NCBI GenBank assembly: GCA_000787465.1
Contig: JSYX01000045.1
Span: 38,973 to 102,972, forward strand
DNA length: 64,000 bases
Source of the DNA: Thermomucor indicae-seudaticae
Lineage: Eukaryota; Mucoromycota; Mucoromycetes; Mucorales; Lichtheimiaceae
Direction: 5' to 3'
Shown: positions 49,871 to 61,200 of the stretch, piece after piece
Position numbering within the stretch: position 1 is the stretch's first letter
Layout of the letters: every line of letters begins with the position of its first letter
Notes under the pieces: generated by a model
Database searches by the model: none
What the model was told of the DNA's origin: nothing
What the model saw: the letters and a program-made list of their open reading frames with translations, nothing else
Program-made: the position numbers and the translations under genes

Positions 49871-52126
49871 TTATGAAGCAACTTCTGTTGTGGTGACGCT
49901 GTCATAGGCGGATGCGTCGTATGTGTACCACTCTGATCGGCCACAGACACGCCATACTTTGAGTGAATTATCAACTGCCGTCATGGATGTATCATCTTCG
50001 CTGTTCGTGTCATCGTCGTCAACTTCAAATTTTCGTTGTCCTGACGTTGAAGCGATAAGCCATGGATACACTGGGTTGAATGTTGCACAAGATGTGATAT
50101 CTGCGGAACGCAATGAATATACCGTATACATTCAAGCAATACCCATTAAATACTAACCTCCATGACCCTTGAAAGACTTAAGCAAGCGTTCTGTCTCCAT
50201 GTCGCCCGTGCTGACATCATAAAACAGGATATTTCCAAACTTGTGACAGCGTTAAGTATCCTTGTCTGCTGCTGCTGTCCAGTAGACGTACCTGGTCTCC
50301 TGTCACTAGCACTCGACCGCTAGGATCGATATCAAAGACTACCCGTTGATTCGTTTTTCCAGGCCTCGGCAATTCATAAAGGATATTCGCAGTATCCCGA
50401 ATATCCCAGCACAATATAGTATTTGACTGACGGGAGACTGAAAAGAGCAAGTTCCCGTCCGTCGAAAATTTGACCTACAGGACAGAATCACTATGTTTAT
50501 TACCATTGCTCGACACTTGCTTCCATTTACCTGAGTCACACCACCTTGTATGCCAGATAGCTTCAAACACAGCTTATTGTTCTTTTCCTCATACAGCCCG
50601 ATATTCTGACTATACGAGCCTGCCGCATACAGACCAGAGTAATCAGGACTAAAGTCAAAACAAGAGATTATGCCTATCAGCCACATTAGTTCCGCTTATA
50701 AAACAGCGTCTTCATGTGGTTTACTGCAGATACCTTTTTGACCCTTCCTGGACCGCCTTGTAGGAGTAGTGGGGACTTTTTCGGATTCCATTCCTGGCCT
50801 CTGCACGTCGAATATTTCAATCATATTCTCATAACCGCAGTATATCCTTCGAGAATCATTGAGCGTGCGTTTATATTCTGATCACAGTTTGTATTTACCG
50901 TGATCCGTCGAGATTAAATGCGAGTGCGTTAGGCCCAACGAAGCGTTCCCGATGATCTATAACGGAATATGAACCCCGTAGCTGTTTTTGGTCATGTTAT
51001 TATACGTATTTCTTCATCCGACGCGTATCGACTTGCCTTCCCAGTACAAGCGTCCCATAGATGAACAGGGTGATGGCGTACGGACGTGATAAAGCAACAG
51101 GTAGCAGGATCTGGATAAGTCATTATCGGATCAGAGGAGACTACTAAACTAATGCTCACATTCAAATGCGGATACCTTGACTGTTCATAGACGGGAACCA
51201 AGCAAAATCGTAGACAGGCTCTCCTTCACGTATACCAAAGGTGAGTCTGAGAGGTTGCTCCACAACATTGTCCACTAAATACGGACTGCCAATTTAGTAA
51301 AACAGATTTCTATACTACATGCTAGATGTACCTTGAGATTCATCCATGGCCTCGTATGGTCTAGACCGCGTCATATTTTAGGGACTCTGGATATCCAGCG
51401 CTTCAGACGATCTGAAAGCTTACATATTAAATAACCTTAGAACATCGTCACTTGAACTCGTCATGAGCCAGGACCCATCTGGAGACCTAATTGCTCGTCA
51501 TTTATCTATATAATATGGGCCGATACAATGGATGCTCTTAGTGCGTACCACTTTGCGTTGCGGAAATAGTTATTGCCATCATGTATGTTGACCGTGTTCA
51601 CTTTTTGCTGAAAGTAACTTCCTTCTTCTTCAAGGGTCTCCAAAACAGTTTTATTATATTGGTCCTTTGTGGTCGCAACAAGAGTACACGGTTGTGAAAG
51701 GTCGTGCGTGTAAATCATGTATTGCTGCTGTTGTTGATGGATTGATACTAGCGTCTCGTCAGTTGTCGGCGCTTGATACCCATCATTACTCCACATGCCT
51801 GTAGCAGTGTTCTGTGTCTCTATGGTCTCAGCGATCTCTTGTTCTACCGTGATGACAGCCACATCCGATTCCGGACATTCCGCTGCTGAAACAAGATCTG
51901 CCGCTGCAGAGCCTGTTTGCTCAAGTCCGTCCTCAATTTGATACGTGTCTGTAGCAGTGTTCTGTGTCTGTATGGTTTGAGCGATCTCTTGCTCTACCGT
52001 GGTCATAGCCACGTCTGCTTCGGGACATTCCATTGCTGAAACAAGATCTGCCGCTGCAGAATTTGATTCCTCAAGTCCGTTCTCCGTTGACATTACAACG
52101 TCTGATCCCTCAAGTTCGTTTTCCAT
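49871..52126 (-). CDS. WRAP53: WRAP53/TCAB1-like WD40 protein
   Basis: The WD40 part matches telomerase Cajal body protein 1: YPDPATCCFITSVRHHPVHLWDACTG, RFVGPNALAFNLDGSR, GIISCFDFSPDYSGLYAAGSYS, SGIQGGVTQV, TILCWDIRDTANILYELPR, TNQRVVFDIDPSGRVLVTGD and CATFNPVYPWLIASTSGQRKF. In animals this protein binds CAB-box RNAs and brings telomerase and scaRNPs to Cajal bodies. The yeast relative is Swt21, linked to splicing. The N-terminus from ATG 52126 (MENELEGSDVVMSTENG) is acidic and holds two 50-residue repeats and a short polyGln (HQQQQQYMIY). The WD part is cut by many short introns, so exact joins are approximate. It ends VTTTEVAS at 49871. Confidence 0.85.
51797..52085 (-). repeat. 150-nt (50-residue) tandem repeat in the WRAP53-like N-terminus
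   Basis: Two copies encode AAADLVSAxECPExDVAxxT, then VEQEIA.TI.TQNTAT. The two share most positions, and the period measured between matching GTAGCAGTGTTCTGTGTCT blocks is 150 nt. Confidence 0.85.
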
Positions 52127-52207
52127 TGGATTGCAACGTCCGAGTTAGTGGTATATTCTTTTCGTTCAAGTTGTTAAAAAAGTCCGCTGTAATTTACAGG
52201 AAGTTGT

Positions 52208-53912
52208 CTAGCAATCTGTTTCAGCACTCCAAATCTTGACCCAGTCAACTGCCATTGCCCGCTTATTCCCCTCTCCCCAAGTGGGCAACCATTGCTCCCT
52301 ATGATCCCAGAAGTTGTTCATGGCGTGAGGGTCTGAATTTCTCCAGGGCTTGCTTGGATGATCTGGCCAATATCCGTTGACGCCACCAACGGCAACATTA
52401 AGTATCTATACGCCGACGTTTAGGAGACGTGTTCTTGGCTTTTTTCGAGTAAATGACTTACGAGATAGAACTCCTGATCAAAGGGAGCACTGATGTCTCC
52501 AGAGCTCCATGGATTGGCGGCCCATTCCGGAAAATTGCCACGATCCCAGAAACTTTGATCAAAGTTAACAGAAAGGATGGTGCTTCCATCTACGTATGTC
52601 CTTAAACCATCCGCCGTCCATTCTAGGCCTAGTTTAAGTCAGTTCTAAATTCTCCTCTGACGTTTCCGCGTTCCTGCTGTACCGTATGTATGAAAATCGT
52701 CTGCAAAGCTGCTGCCGTCCACGAGGATTGCTTCAGCGCGGGTCAAGTTGTACCGATCCATCGTGTAATGTGTTCCCCAGTGCAATGTAGATCCCATGTG
52801 TGTCACGTTCCCGTAAGGATAATTAATGTTTCCCCTGGATTCCATCTATTGGAAAAGTGTCAAGCCCGACTTATTCCTCTGAAGGCAAAAGCTGGATATT
52901 TACAATGTCAATTTCACCTAGTAGTTTATCTTTATTGGTACAGAACTTTATCTGTGTGAATTAATCGTTTGAACTCACCACTGGCAGGCCATGAGCCGTA
53001 GGCAGAATATTTAGGCATCATCCAAATCGCTGGCCATAGCCAATCGCCAACCGGGAGTCGGGCACGAACTTCGACTTTGCCATATCGAAGTGAAACTGAA
53101 TCGATCGTACGCAATTTTGCAGACTGTATCGGATTGATGTAGTTTCCGCCCGATTGACCTTGTGCCATTCGCTCGCAACCTGCATAGAAATGGCATCGAT
53201 CAATAGCCGCGATACGGCACCGTTGAAGATTTTCAGGTACCATAGAAGGAATTGTCTGCAGCACTTGATCCGTTAATACGGAGTCAAGCAAAGCATGAAA
53301 TCTTTTCTTTGACTGACCTGTACAACTCGAGGAAGGCTCTCCTGACCTAAAACGCGCAAGTTAGTGCGACCGAAAAAACGTCTCTGTTTATATCGCGTAC
53401 CAAAGATTAAGTACCCCACCGTCCTTCATTGACTGTTCGCCCATGTAATCACTTGTCAACGTGGGCTTGATGTATAATATACCGTCTTGTACGTAGCTAT
53501 TGGATCGATTATTTGTATACCTGAAAGCATCCACATCCAATGTTAGAAGAAATCAATGGTGCAATTTTCATTAGACTTACCATTGAAATTCCCAGTTGCC
53601 GCCTAATTCATTTGTCTGGTTAGTCCACTCAAAAATAAATGGATGTTAGAACATCATACCTCCACTAAGAGTAATGTCGTGCTACAAGATGGCTATTTTA
53701 GCTTCTGTTACACAAGCTTGCGTGCACGGACCATGTTGCTTTTTTACCTGCCATTTTTTAGGATCTAGATTGTTAAAGTGATCCTCAAATATAAGACAAT
53801 GTTGTTTCACTTCCGGAGGTTCTGCTATCTTTTTGATAGCTTCAGGTCGCATTTCGAAAGCATTCACGAAGGTTGTGATAGCCAGGATTAGAATACACCA
53901 CGCAATACGCAT
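52208..53912 (-). CDS. Secreted GH16 beta-1,3-glucanase/endoglucanase
   Basis: Glycoside hydrolase family 16, acting on beta-1,3-glucan of the wall or of prey and plant material. The start ATG 53912 gives signal peptide MRIAWCILILAITTFVNA. Domain landmarks: HCLIFEDHFNNLDPKKWQ, DITLSGGGNWEFQWYTNN, YVQDGILYIKPTL, AKLRTIDSVSLRYGKVEVRA, GDWLWPAIWMMPKYSAYGSW, SGEIDIMESRGN (catalytic E-x-D-x-x-E, with first Glu as nucleophile and last as acid/base), STLHWGTHY, FHTYGLEWTADGLRTYVDG and FYLILNVAVGGVNGYWPD, ending VKIWSAETDC. The size, about 400 residues, fits insect and fungal GH16 laminarinase/GNBP-like enzymes. The catalytic motif is supplied by a 14-nt microexon at 52904-52917. No CBM or GPI signal is seen. 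Confidence 0.92.
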
Positions 53913-54071
53913 TATGTAAAGCACAAGCAATGAAGAACAAGAGGAGAAAAAGAGGTGGCCCCGAATAAGGGCACTTAAAAAAAGCAATTAAGACTGAGCT
54001 TTGAGAGATCGCATACCAGCTGGTCCATTTATTATGAGTGGCAAACCGTCTCGGAGCTTTTTTGGTCACAT

Positions 54072-56180
54072 TTATGCTGTACTAAGGATATCCAACTCTT
54101 GTAGCAATGACTCAAGAAGATTATCATCTTTTGCTTGACTGTAAAAGTTTAATTTCACTGTGGTGTATGTCTCATCGAATCCTTCAATGTATCCAATAAT
54201 TTGTTGTTCATCCTTTAATTCTGATTAGCCAACATGAGCGCTCATTGACCATGGACGAGCTATAATCACCTTTGTGCAAACAAACGGACGCAAAACTACA
54301 TGCGCTCCTTGGTCGATGCCCTGCACTGGATGAATCTCCATGATTTTGCGGAAAAAGCTAACAGGGTATTCCTTCTTCTGTCCATCGCTTTTTAGATATT
54401 CGGGCTGGTCTTTGGAGTACCTTTTCGATAGCTGGAGGAACGAAAATTTCAATGATGACGGCCAGTACGATAAGATTACCAAGTTTGATTACCTGATCTA
54501 TGAGATACAGACCAAACGCATGGTCAACACGCACCGGTTGACCGGTTCTGGGACTCGGAAATTCTAGCGAAAACCTAGCATTACACTGCCTAGGAACATC
54601 TGTCTTAATCATGAGCGTCTCTGTATGCCTGCAACTGGCTGGTAAGTCTTGCTTTTGGTTCAAAAAGGAACCAGCCGAAGACTCTTCATCGCCAAGCATT
54701 GGTTTCTCTGTGGCGGTTACAAATGACCAAGACACTTCTGCATTACTGTCTCGTTCCGATTTGGCTATTGGTTGAAACGCAAGCTGACATGATACATGCG
54801 GTACGGGTAACTGAGCAGTATTGATAATTGTGATTTTCGCCTTTACACCATCCTCTGTCGGCTCGAGTTGGCTACCTTTGAAACGTCCTGTTACTTTGCA
54901 GTCGCGAAGCAAGCGAGAAAGAAGCATAAGCCGTACTCAGCTTGATCTGTGCCTTCAACATTTGCTCCAGCATGGAGTTCATGGTGTTCGTCATTTCGAG
55001 AGTCCGTTGGAAATTCCGCGACAAAGTCTGACGGTCATTAGGCTACCGGTTGTTAACACGAACTATATTGCCTACCGAATACACGTTTGCAACTGAGGAC
55101 TGCATGCCGGCCATGGCCGATCCAAGGATATCGAGCTGGTCTCCAGCAGCATGTTGATTCCTTGAATGACAGTCAAATGGCTTTGTTGTTTCCACAAAGG
55201 AACTGAAGCGTACCGATCGTTTTCTAGGGTGTGATTGTCGTCATTACTAGATTGATCGCGACTTTGTTCTTTTTCCATGGAAGTCCGTGACAATTTGGGT
55301 AACCAGGAGCTTTCGGCGCATGACTTCTGAGCGGGGATCGACAGTTGTTATTAGTCACCACTCAACGTTGCTAGAACCAGACGGACGCGTATGTTTACGG
55401 GCTTCTAATCGTTTTCTGTGACAGTATAGGCAGCATACAGTCTCTGGGAAGGGGAAAACGAAAGAGAATGGTGCATTAGGCTTGCTGACATGGCAATGAA
55501 CATCCGTCCATGGATACGCTATTGCCGTTCGTCCCGTTCTGTTTAAAGCGAAAATGGCTTGCACGATAGAAATGTAATTGATCTCACGGCGCAAAAGCTC
55601 AAGGCGACGGCAAAGTCGCCGAATTTGGGTTATCAGTCATCGTAAGCGATACCGCGCTCCCGGTCTGTTTCGTCAAGCTGCTCTTCTAGGGTAAGCTAGA
55701 CCGATGGTTGCACCTTCCGGTCGCATGTACCAATGGCGCGATATCTGCCAATATAAATTCTGTGTCGCATGAAGCTTCACTAATAGGAGTTTCAGTATTT
55801 TAAGATGATTTCTAACTAAACTATTCAAAAGACATTTCTGTTACTCCTTTCATGAGAACAATATCCTGTCGATCTCCGTTTCCATCTTGCAACTACGTTA
55901 AGGCTGATTCATGAGATATAAAATGGATCGAACTGTTAATGTGAAAGATTCGTAATAGAAACTCCAGGATTTACATTATATCTATTTATCAGTTTGCTAT
56001 GGAGAATGTTAACGCTATCGCGGTGAGAAACATAAAGGGAAGCGGTATGGCGGCCTCGTCCATGTCCTCATTGCTGACATTTTCCGAACAGCGCCCGAAA
56101 ACTCGGCTCCATGTCACACAGGCCACGCGTTCATTTGATAACTGCAGATCAGCGTCACAAACGTTCAATAACATTGTCAT
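54072..56180 (-). CDS. unrecognised multi-exon protein with coiled coil and beta-rich C-terminal domain
   Basis: I cannot name this gene. Exons inferred from frame, splice signals and phase give, in order: MTMLLNVCDADLQLSNERV...RVFGRCSENVSNEDMDEAAI; LQDGNGDRQDIVLMKGVTEM...EASCDTEFILADIAPL; LTLEEQLDETDRER joined to AIFALNRTGRTAIAYPWTDV and PNAPFSFVFPFPETVCCLYC; an acidic linker; LTVIQGINMLLETSSISLDR; a coiled coil (TLSRNFQRTLEMTNTMNSML); then an Ig-like beta region (KAKITIINTAQLPVPHVSCQ ... RTGQPVRVDHAFGLYLIDQ) and IIGYIEGFDETYTTVKLNFY, ending at 54072. Propeller/coiled-coil/beta-sandwich proteins such as Fanconi core or KICSTOR-type scaffolds have this flavour, but that is only a guess. The 5' part (55600-56180) is the least sure and could be a separate small gene. 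It is head to head with the next gene, 55 bp apart. Confidence 0.45.
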
Positions 56181-56235
56181 TTTAACACCTCCGTAAGCTC
56201 GTTTCACTTTCTTTTTGTTCCTTCATTTTTTGATC

Positions 56236-57693
56236 ATGAGCTGCGATGACGAATGGAGAAAAGACTTGCATGAATGGCTAGACAACTATTGGAAAACGGT
56301 CGGTGATCCGCCGAGGCAAGTGCAAAGTACGCGCAACCAGAGAAATGAAGTTCAAGTCAACGAACAACTAAACTTCTTTGTTGTCAACCACACACGCAAC
56401 TTTCGATTCCTTCTTTCGGTATTGGCGCAATGCTTTCCTTACAAAGAACGCCTATTTCGGGACGTATGCGCAAAACTGCTGCAGGAAGTGCAGCAAGATA
56501 TTGGAGTGCCTGAGTCAACAACCATAGATCATTCATCATTAGCGGATTGGGTGGATCATTCAAGGAAATGGCATCTGGAGAAAGCCGCAGTGGATCGGTT
56601 AAAACATCATGAAGAGCGAATTCGGCAAAGTAATTCTCTGCAAGTGCTGCTTGGACATCAGGATTTACCTAACATTGCCGATTCGTGCTACGAGCTTGAA
56701 TCCCTTTTAACTCCACGCGAGCATCGCCCCTTGTGCGAGCAGCAGTTCCCCGCTAGATGGACCTTGCATGAGAAAGCCCGTTTTCTGCCAATGATTAAGA
56801 TGCCTCATATGCAGAAAGCACCCTTTGCACCGAAACGGCTTTTCGATTTCATGTCAGTATATCTTTTCCCATCCATAAACGAGGCTTTGCTTACGAATTG
56901 ACGATAGAAAGAGCGCGAGACAGCCCATCACGGTGAGCACAGACATGTATAAGAGATTGACTGGATTCGAGGAACGAATCTCGAAAGGATGCAGCACGCG
57001 ATTGTTTGGGTCAGAGCCCGAAGATAATTATGATGTGCGTAAGCAGTATAGTCTTTGACTTTATATGCGCGTCTTAAATTTAGACTAATTACTTCTTTCG
57101 ACGCGCAGCTTTGGGATGATCTTGTTAATCGACCCAGCAGCGCAACAGAAAAATACGTGGAACGTACCTCGGCATCAGATATAAATCATATCAGCCCGAT
57201 AGAGTCATTTCATACCAAAAGTGATTCGGATATTGTATCGTTTGTGGATACGGCAATCATTTCGCCGCGGGCAAGTTCTTCTACAGAACACCGAGTCACT
57301 TCTCTGTCCAGATCCAGTTCACCTATTCAATTCTCGAGTCCAACAAGCGACTTTGGTGCGAAACTAGCTCACAAAGTACACCACGATATAGCACTTAAAG
57401 GACAAACACCGGATATAACTGAACCGAAACGTGAAATACGACCATCGAAGCAGCCCTCCCCTACATTCTCCAATCACAGCTTCTTGCAGGCTAACTTTCA
57501 AAATGCGCAAAAGCGGAAATGGGATTCCCTTCAGAGTGAAGTCGATTCAGCAAAGCGCATCGTTTATTCGGGTCTTATCGATCGTGGTACTTCATTACGC
57601 CCCAAAAATGCACGTCTCAATGAAGATTCGTATCTAGTGCCATCCCATGTAAGCCAAAGATCCAATATTTTTAAGCGCTACAAGCTAGCCTAA
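56236..57693 (+). CDS. unrecognised three-exon protein
   Basis: Exons 56236-56852, 56908-57034 and 57109-57693 join in phase with GT-AG introns of 55 and 74 nt. The protein has about 440 residues. The first half is helical, with many Trp, His and Leu (WRKDLHEWLDNYWKTVGDPP, NFRFLLSVLAQCFPYKERLF, LADWVDHSRKWHLEKAAVDR) and a Pro-rich strip (FLPMIKMPHMQKAPFAPKRL). The middle exon encodes STDMYKRLTGFEERISKG. The C-terminal half is Ser/Thr-rich and disordered, with basic endings (NAQKRKWDSLQ, SNIFKRYKLA). No family recognised. The start is ATG 56236; the longer frame upstream begins at TTG. The mix of a helical head and a Ser-rich tail fits a regulatory or scaffold protein, which is inference only. 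Confidence 0.55.
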
Positions 57694-58227
57694 CATGCGT
57701 GCAGTGTTCTGTTGGTAAGGGTTCGGAAAGAGACAATAATCGCTTTGAGTACTCTACACTAGCTAGACCGATAGAATGTAACGGATCGCCAGGGGCAACA
57801 TCTGGAAAAGATGCTGCTATTGGTTCTGGTAAGTGCTACAGGCTTCTTGAGCTGTTTTGTTATATGCAAGCTAACTGACATTGGCTCAGAATATTCGTTC
57901 AATCACACTGGACCGTTGATTACACCTTTCTCAGCCCAGAATAATGTTAGCCGGTTCGCTGCTTTGCGAAAATTGAGTGCCTCGAAACAAACGAAGCAGA
58001 AAGGAAAGGGTAAAATAAGTGTTCCATTAATCTCCTCATATCGACATATACTGATCGACAATCTGTAGCCCAAGGCGAATCCTCAATGTTCTGTGAAATC
58101 ATGCCCAGGAAATACCATTTCGCGGAGAAACAGCAATTAGAATAACTAGCTTTTCATTTGGAGAAGGGTATATCATATTTTACAGAGTATACAGTAACGG
58201 ATATTCAACTGTCGCTTCGATGTGCAA
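57694..58227 (+). other. possible small spliced ORF (57770-58068), not firmly supported
   Basis: A frame at 57895-58068 (YSFNHTGPLITPFSAQNNVS ... KLSASKQTKQKGKGK) can be linked through a GTAAGT donor at 57828 and a CAG acceptor near 57889 to sequence starting at about 57775 (NGSPGATSGKDAAIGSE). It could be an alternative 3' end of the preceding gene or a separate small protein. I could not find its start. Confidence 0.25.
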
Positions 58228-61200
58228 TTACTCTGTCTTTTGACCGTTGGTTTGTTCCAGCCTAGCTAAGAGTTGAACGAGATCATGACCAGTCAAGCTG
58301 CTATCTGTTATGCATGAAAGAGAATTAGCGTACTTAGTAAAGACCCTCTTTTCATAAAGAAGTAAATACCTTGACAATGGTCGATAATCTTTGACCATAG
58401 TTCGTTGTGAACTAAAAGTTCAAGCTTCCCCAAGATAATCAAGTGCCTGCCATGTACCAAGTATTACAAATTGCTCATTGCCTTTGTACCACTTGGCCAT
58501 ACCGTTTTGCTCTCGTAATTGCCACATTGACTCTCGGGCGGTTATCAATGAATGTACTACTTGTTGTCCGGACTGTCGAAAGGATAATAACTTCCTTCTC
58601 TCCACCCTGAAGAACGCATGTATAAGCGAACTGTTTGCAAAACATGCAATATGACGGCTCTTACCTGAAATGCATCAACCGTGGAAATCTGGCAGGAAAA
58701 AAATAGGTTTTTGTAAGCGAGATCTATTTTAGCTCTGAAGATCGAGTTCTATACCTGTATGCTCTTTTTCATTTTCATATTAGCCAAAGAAGAACCCAGA
58801 TATTCCGATAGACGATCAGCTTGTTCCTTGTCTGCAGAGCTCATTAGCAATATTGGAATATCGTTCACATGAATGACTTACACAACGAAATCACACCAAT
58901 ATCACTGGCCGATAGACCCATACTGATAAGTTTTTCGATTATATGAGCAGCTGTGAGCATCTCTGTTTCGTTGTAAAAGGAATTTGTCCAGGGACTTCTT
59001 TGTTCCTATTAGAAAGCACTGAGTGACTCAATAGAGTCTGATACCAGGATATAAATCTAGCTTACTTGTCCTGCAATGTCCACAAAGAGAAGGTTTGATA
59101 AACCATCTATTAAAGGAGCCCTATCATCGTGCCGTATCCCGTTCAGCAGCCGCATGCCGTAAAATAGTCTGTTGCTAATAGCAGATATTTTTGGATGGCA
59201 CTAGGCAGGATAGTGTTAACCAATGCCCATGCGAGGAACCTCGAAAGCACTTACTCTATACTGTGTCCGCAGCATGATCGACTTTGGCAGAAGTTGAGTG
59301 TTTTATTTTTCCAGTAATGGTTTGCTAACGTACCTGATGCCCCATCTGCCTAGGACGTTAGAAAGAATACTTAACTGGTACATCAAGCATTAGAATGACT
59401 TGCCTCTGTCAGTCTGTCAAACAAGGTCTTGTCCAATCCTTGCCCTACTTTATCGTCTTCAGCAGCAACAGTCGTCAACGTAGGCGGTAGCTATGTCGTT
59501 CGATCCAGGTTAACACAGAGACCTATTTTGTCAAAACTGTTATCATACTTAGTGGAAAGCCTTACCTGTAGAGGGTCTCCGATCATTAGGAGCCTGCCAC
59601 AACCGAACTTTACCATTGGAACCATAGTTAACGGTTCCATTAACTGCGAAGCCTCATCCACGAGCGCAAGCGCAAAAGTAGAAGATCCAAAGACTTCAAA
59701 CGTCGATGCCATGCAAGTAGTCCCTAATAACAAAGTTAGCGCTTTAGCTACGGAAGTAATTATTCGGGTCCCTTTCATATCATATTCTCACCAACGACAT
59801 CTGCTGTTTGCACCATGGTCGCGTTTTCGTTTCTTCGGAATTTCTGAATAGCCGTCGCTATATGTTCATTATCCTCTTCAGAATTTTGAGGATCTTCCAG
59901 CATTTCTTCGAGCTCCTTTAGCTCTGCAGATACAGTTTTAGACATCAAATGGAGCTATCTATAAGCGATTGTCTTTATTCTGATTACCTTCTTTACTGGA
60001 GAGCTTTGCCTGAGCCGTATAAGGTAAAATACTCTTGGCAATCTTTTTGATGCTAATTGTAGAAGGCCGTTAAATACGGCATCGTATTTTAAAGCTCATT
60101 GATGAACGAACCTCCCAACGCGGACAAAATTATCATATCCCAGTTCTGCCAAAGACTGCAAGGATTGGAAACGCTGTTAGAAAAATGTAATCTAACAGTC
60201 TAGTCATGAACTTGCCATAAGAATGCGATCGACGGCCACGTTCTATGGAAAAGACACTGTCAGGAAGAGAATAAAAATATATAAAGGAAAGCGTTTTACC
60301 GTCATTGATGAGACCAGAATTCTGAAAACGATCATTTCATCCGATTCTCGTCGGTTACAAGCTGTGTCCACAATGTCACGTAGAAATATTATTAACACTG
60401 CTGCTAGATAACTATTCCATGGTAAGCGAGCCGAATATCCTATTGTCAGTTAAACTAGCGTACCTTTTCCCAGAACCGAAAACACCTAGACCAAACTATT
60501 ATTTAGGCTTCGTATATTAAACAGGGGAAACCCACCTACCATGTACAAGCATTATCGGATTTCCAGACTCTTCGTTCCAACCGGGAGCAATGATTACGGA
60601 CTTTGCAACTTGTCGAAGCACCCTACCGTAACTATACGCTTAGACAACAGACGACTGGATGCCGGACAAAGTACATACGTCTGTTGATCTTCGTTCAAGT
60701 GGTATCTATTGATATACTCTTCTAATTTTTTCTCGACGTTTATGTTATCTTCTCTTGTGAGTCGGATGTACTGGGGTGTATCGTAATTGACTGCATCATC
60801 CGCTTTACGCTTTTTGCTTTTTCCGTCGTTCAACAAGAACGGTAATAACGGCAAGTTATCCAAGTTGCTGTCCAGAGTTTCTGTACGCAAATGTTAAGTA
60901 AGAATGTATTCTCTTTACGAACAGTAAACGCACCTAGCATCATAAATTCCGCGCTTGCTGAAATAGTACGCAGAGCAACTAATGATTCACGGCTTGCCGC
61001 CAAATTTGATGCTACACGCTCGTCTCTCGGAGTAACACATTCTATCTGCAAGTAGCGGAAGAGCTATGAACAAGCTAACTCTTTATAACTCGTACATCTA
61101 TTTCATCTTACCTCGACAGTTCCACCCGATGACGGCCCGTAATATGTACTTCGTGCAAGGAAAGTTGTGCTAGGGTCAAATTTTGGAGATTTGGATATAG

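Noticed and set aside
55989..56207. Plus-strand ORF 55999-56196 as a separate small gene
   Set aside because: The minus strand gives a frame that continues by splicing into downstream exons; the plus frame has no exon partners.
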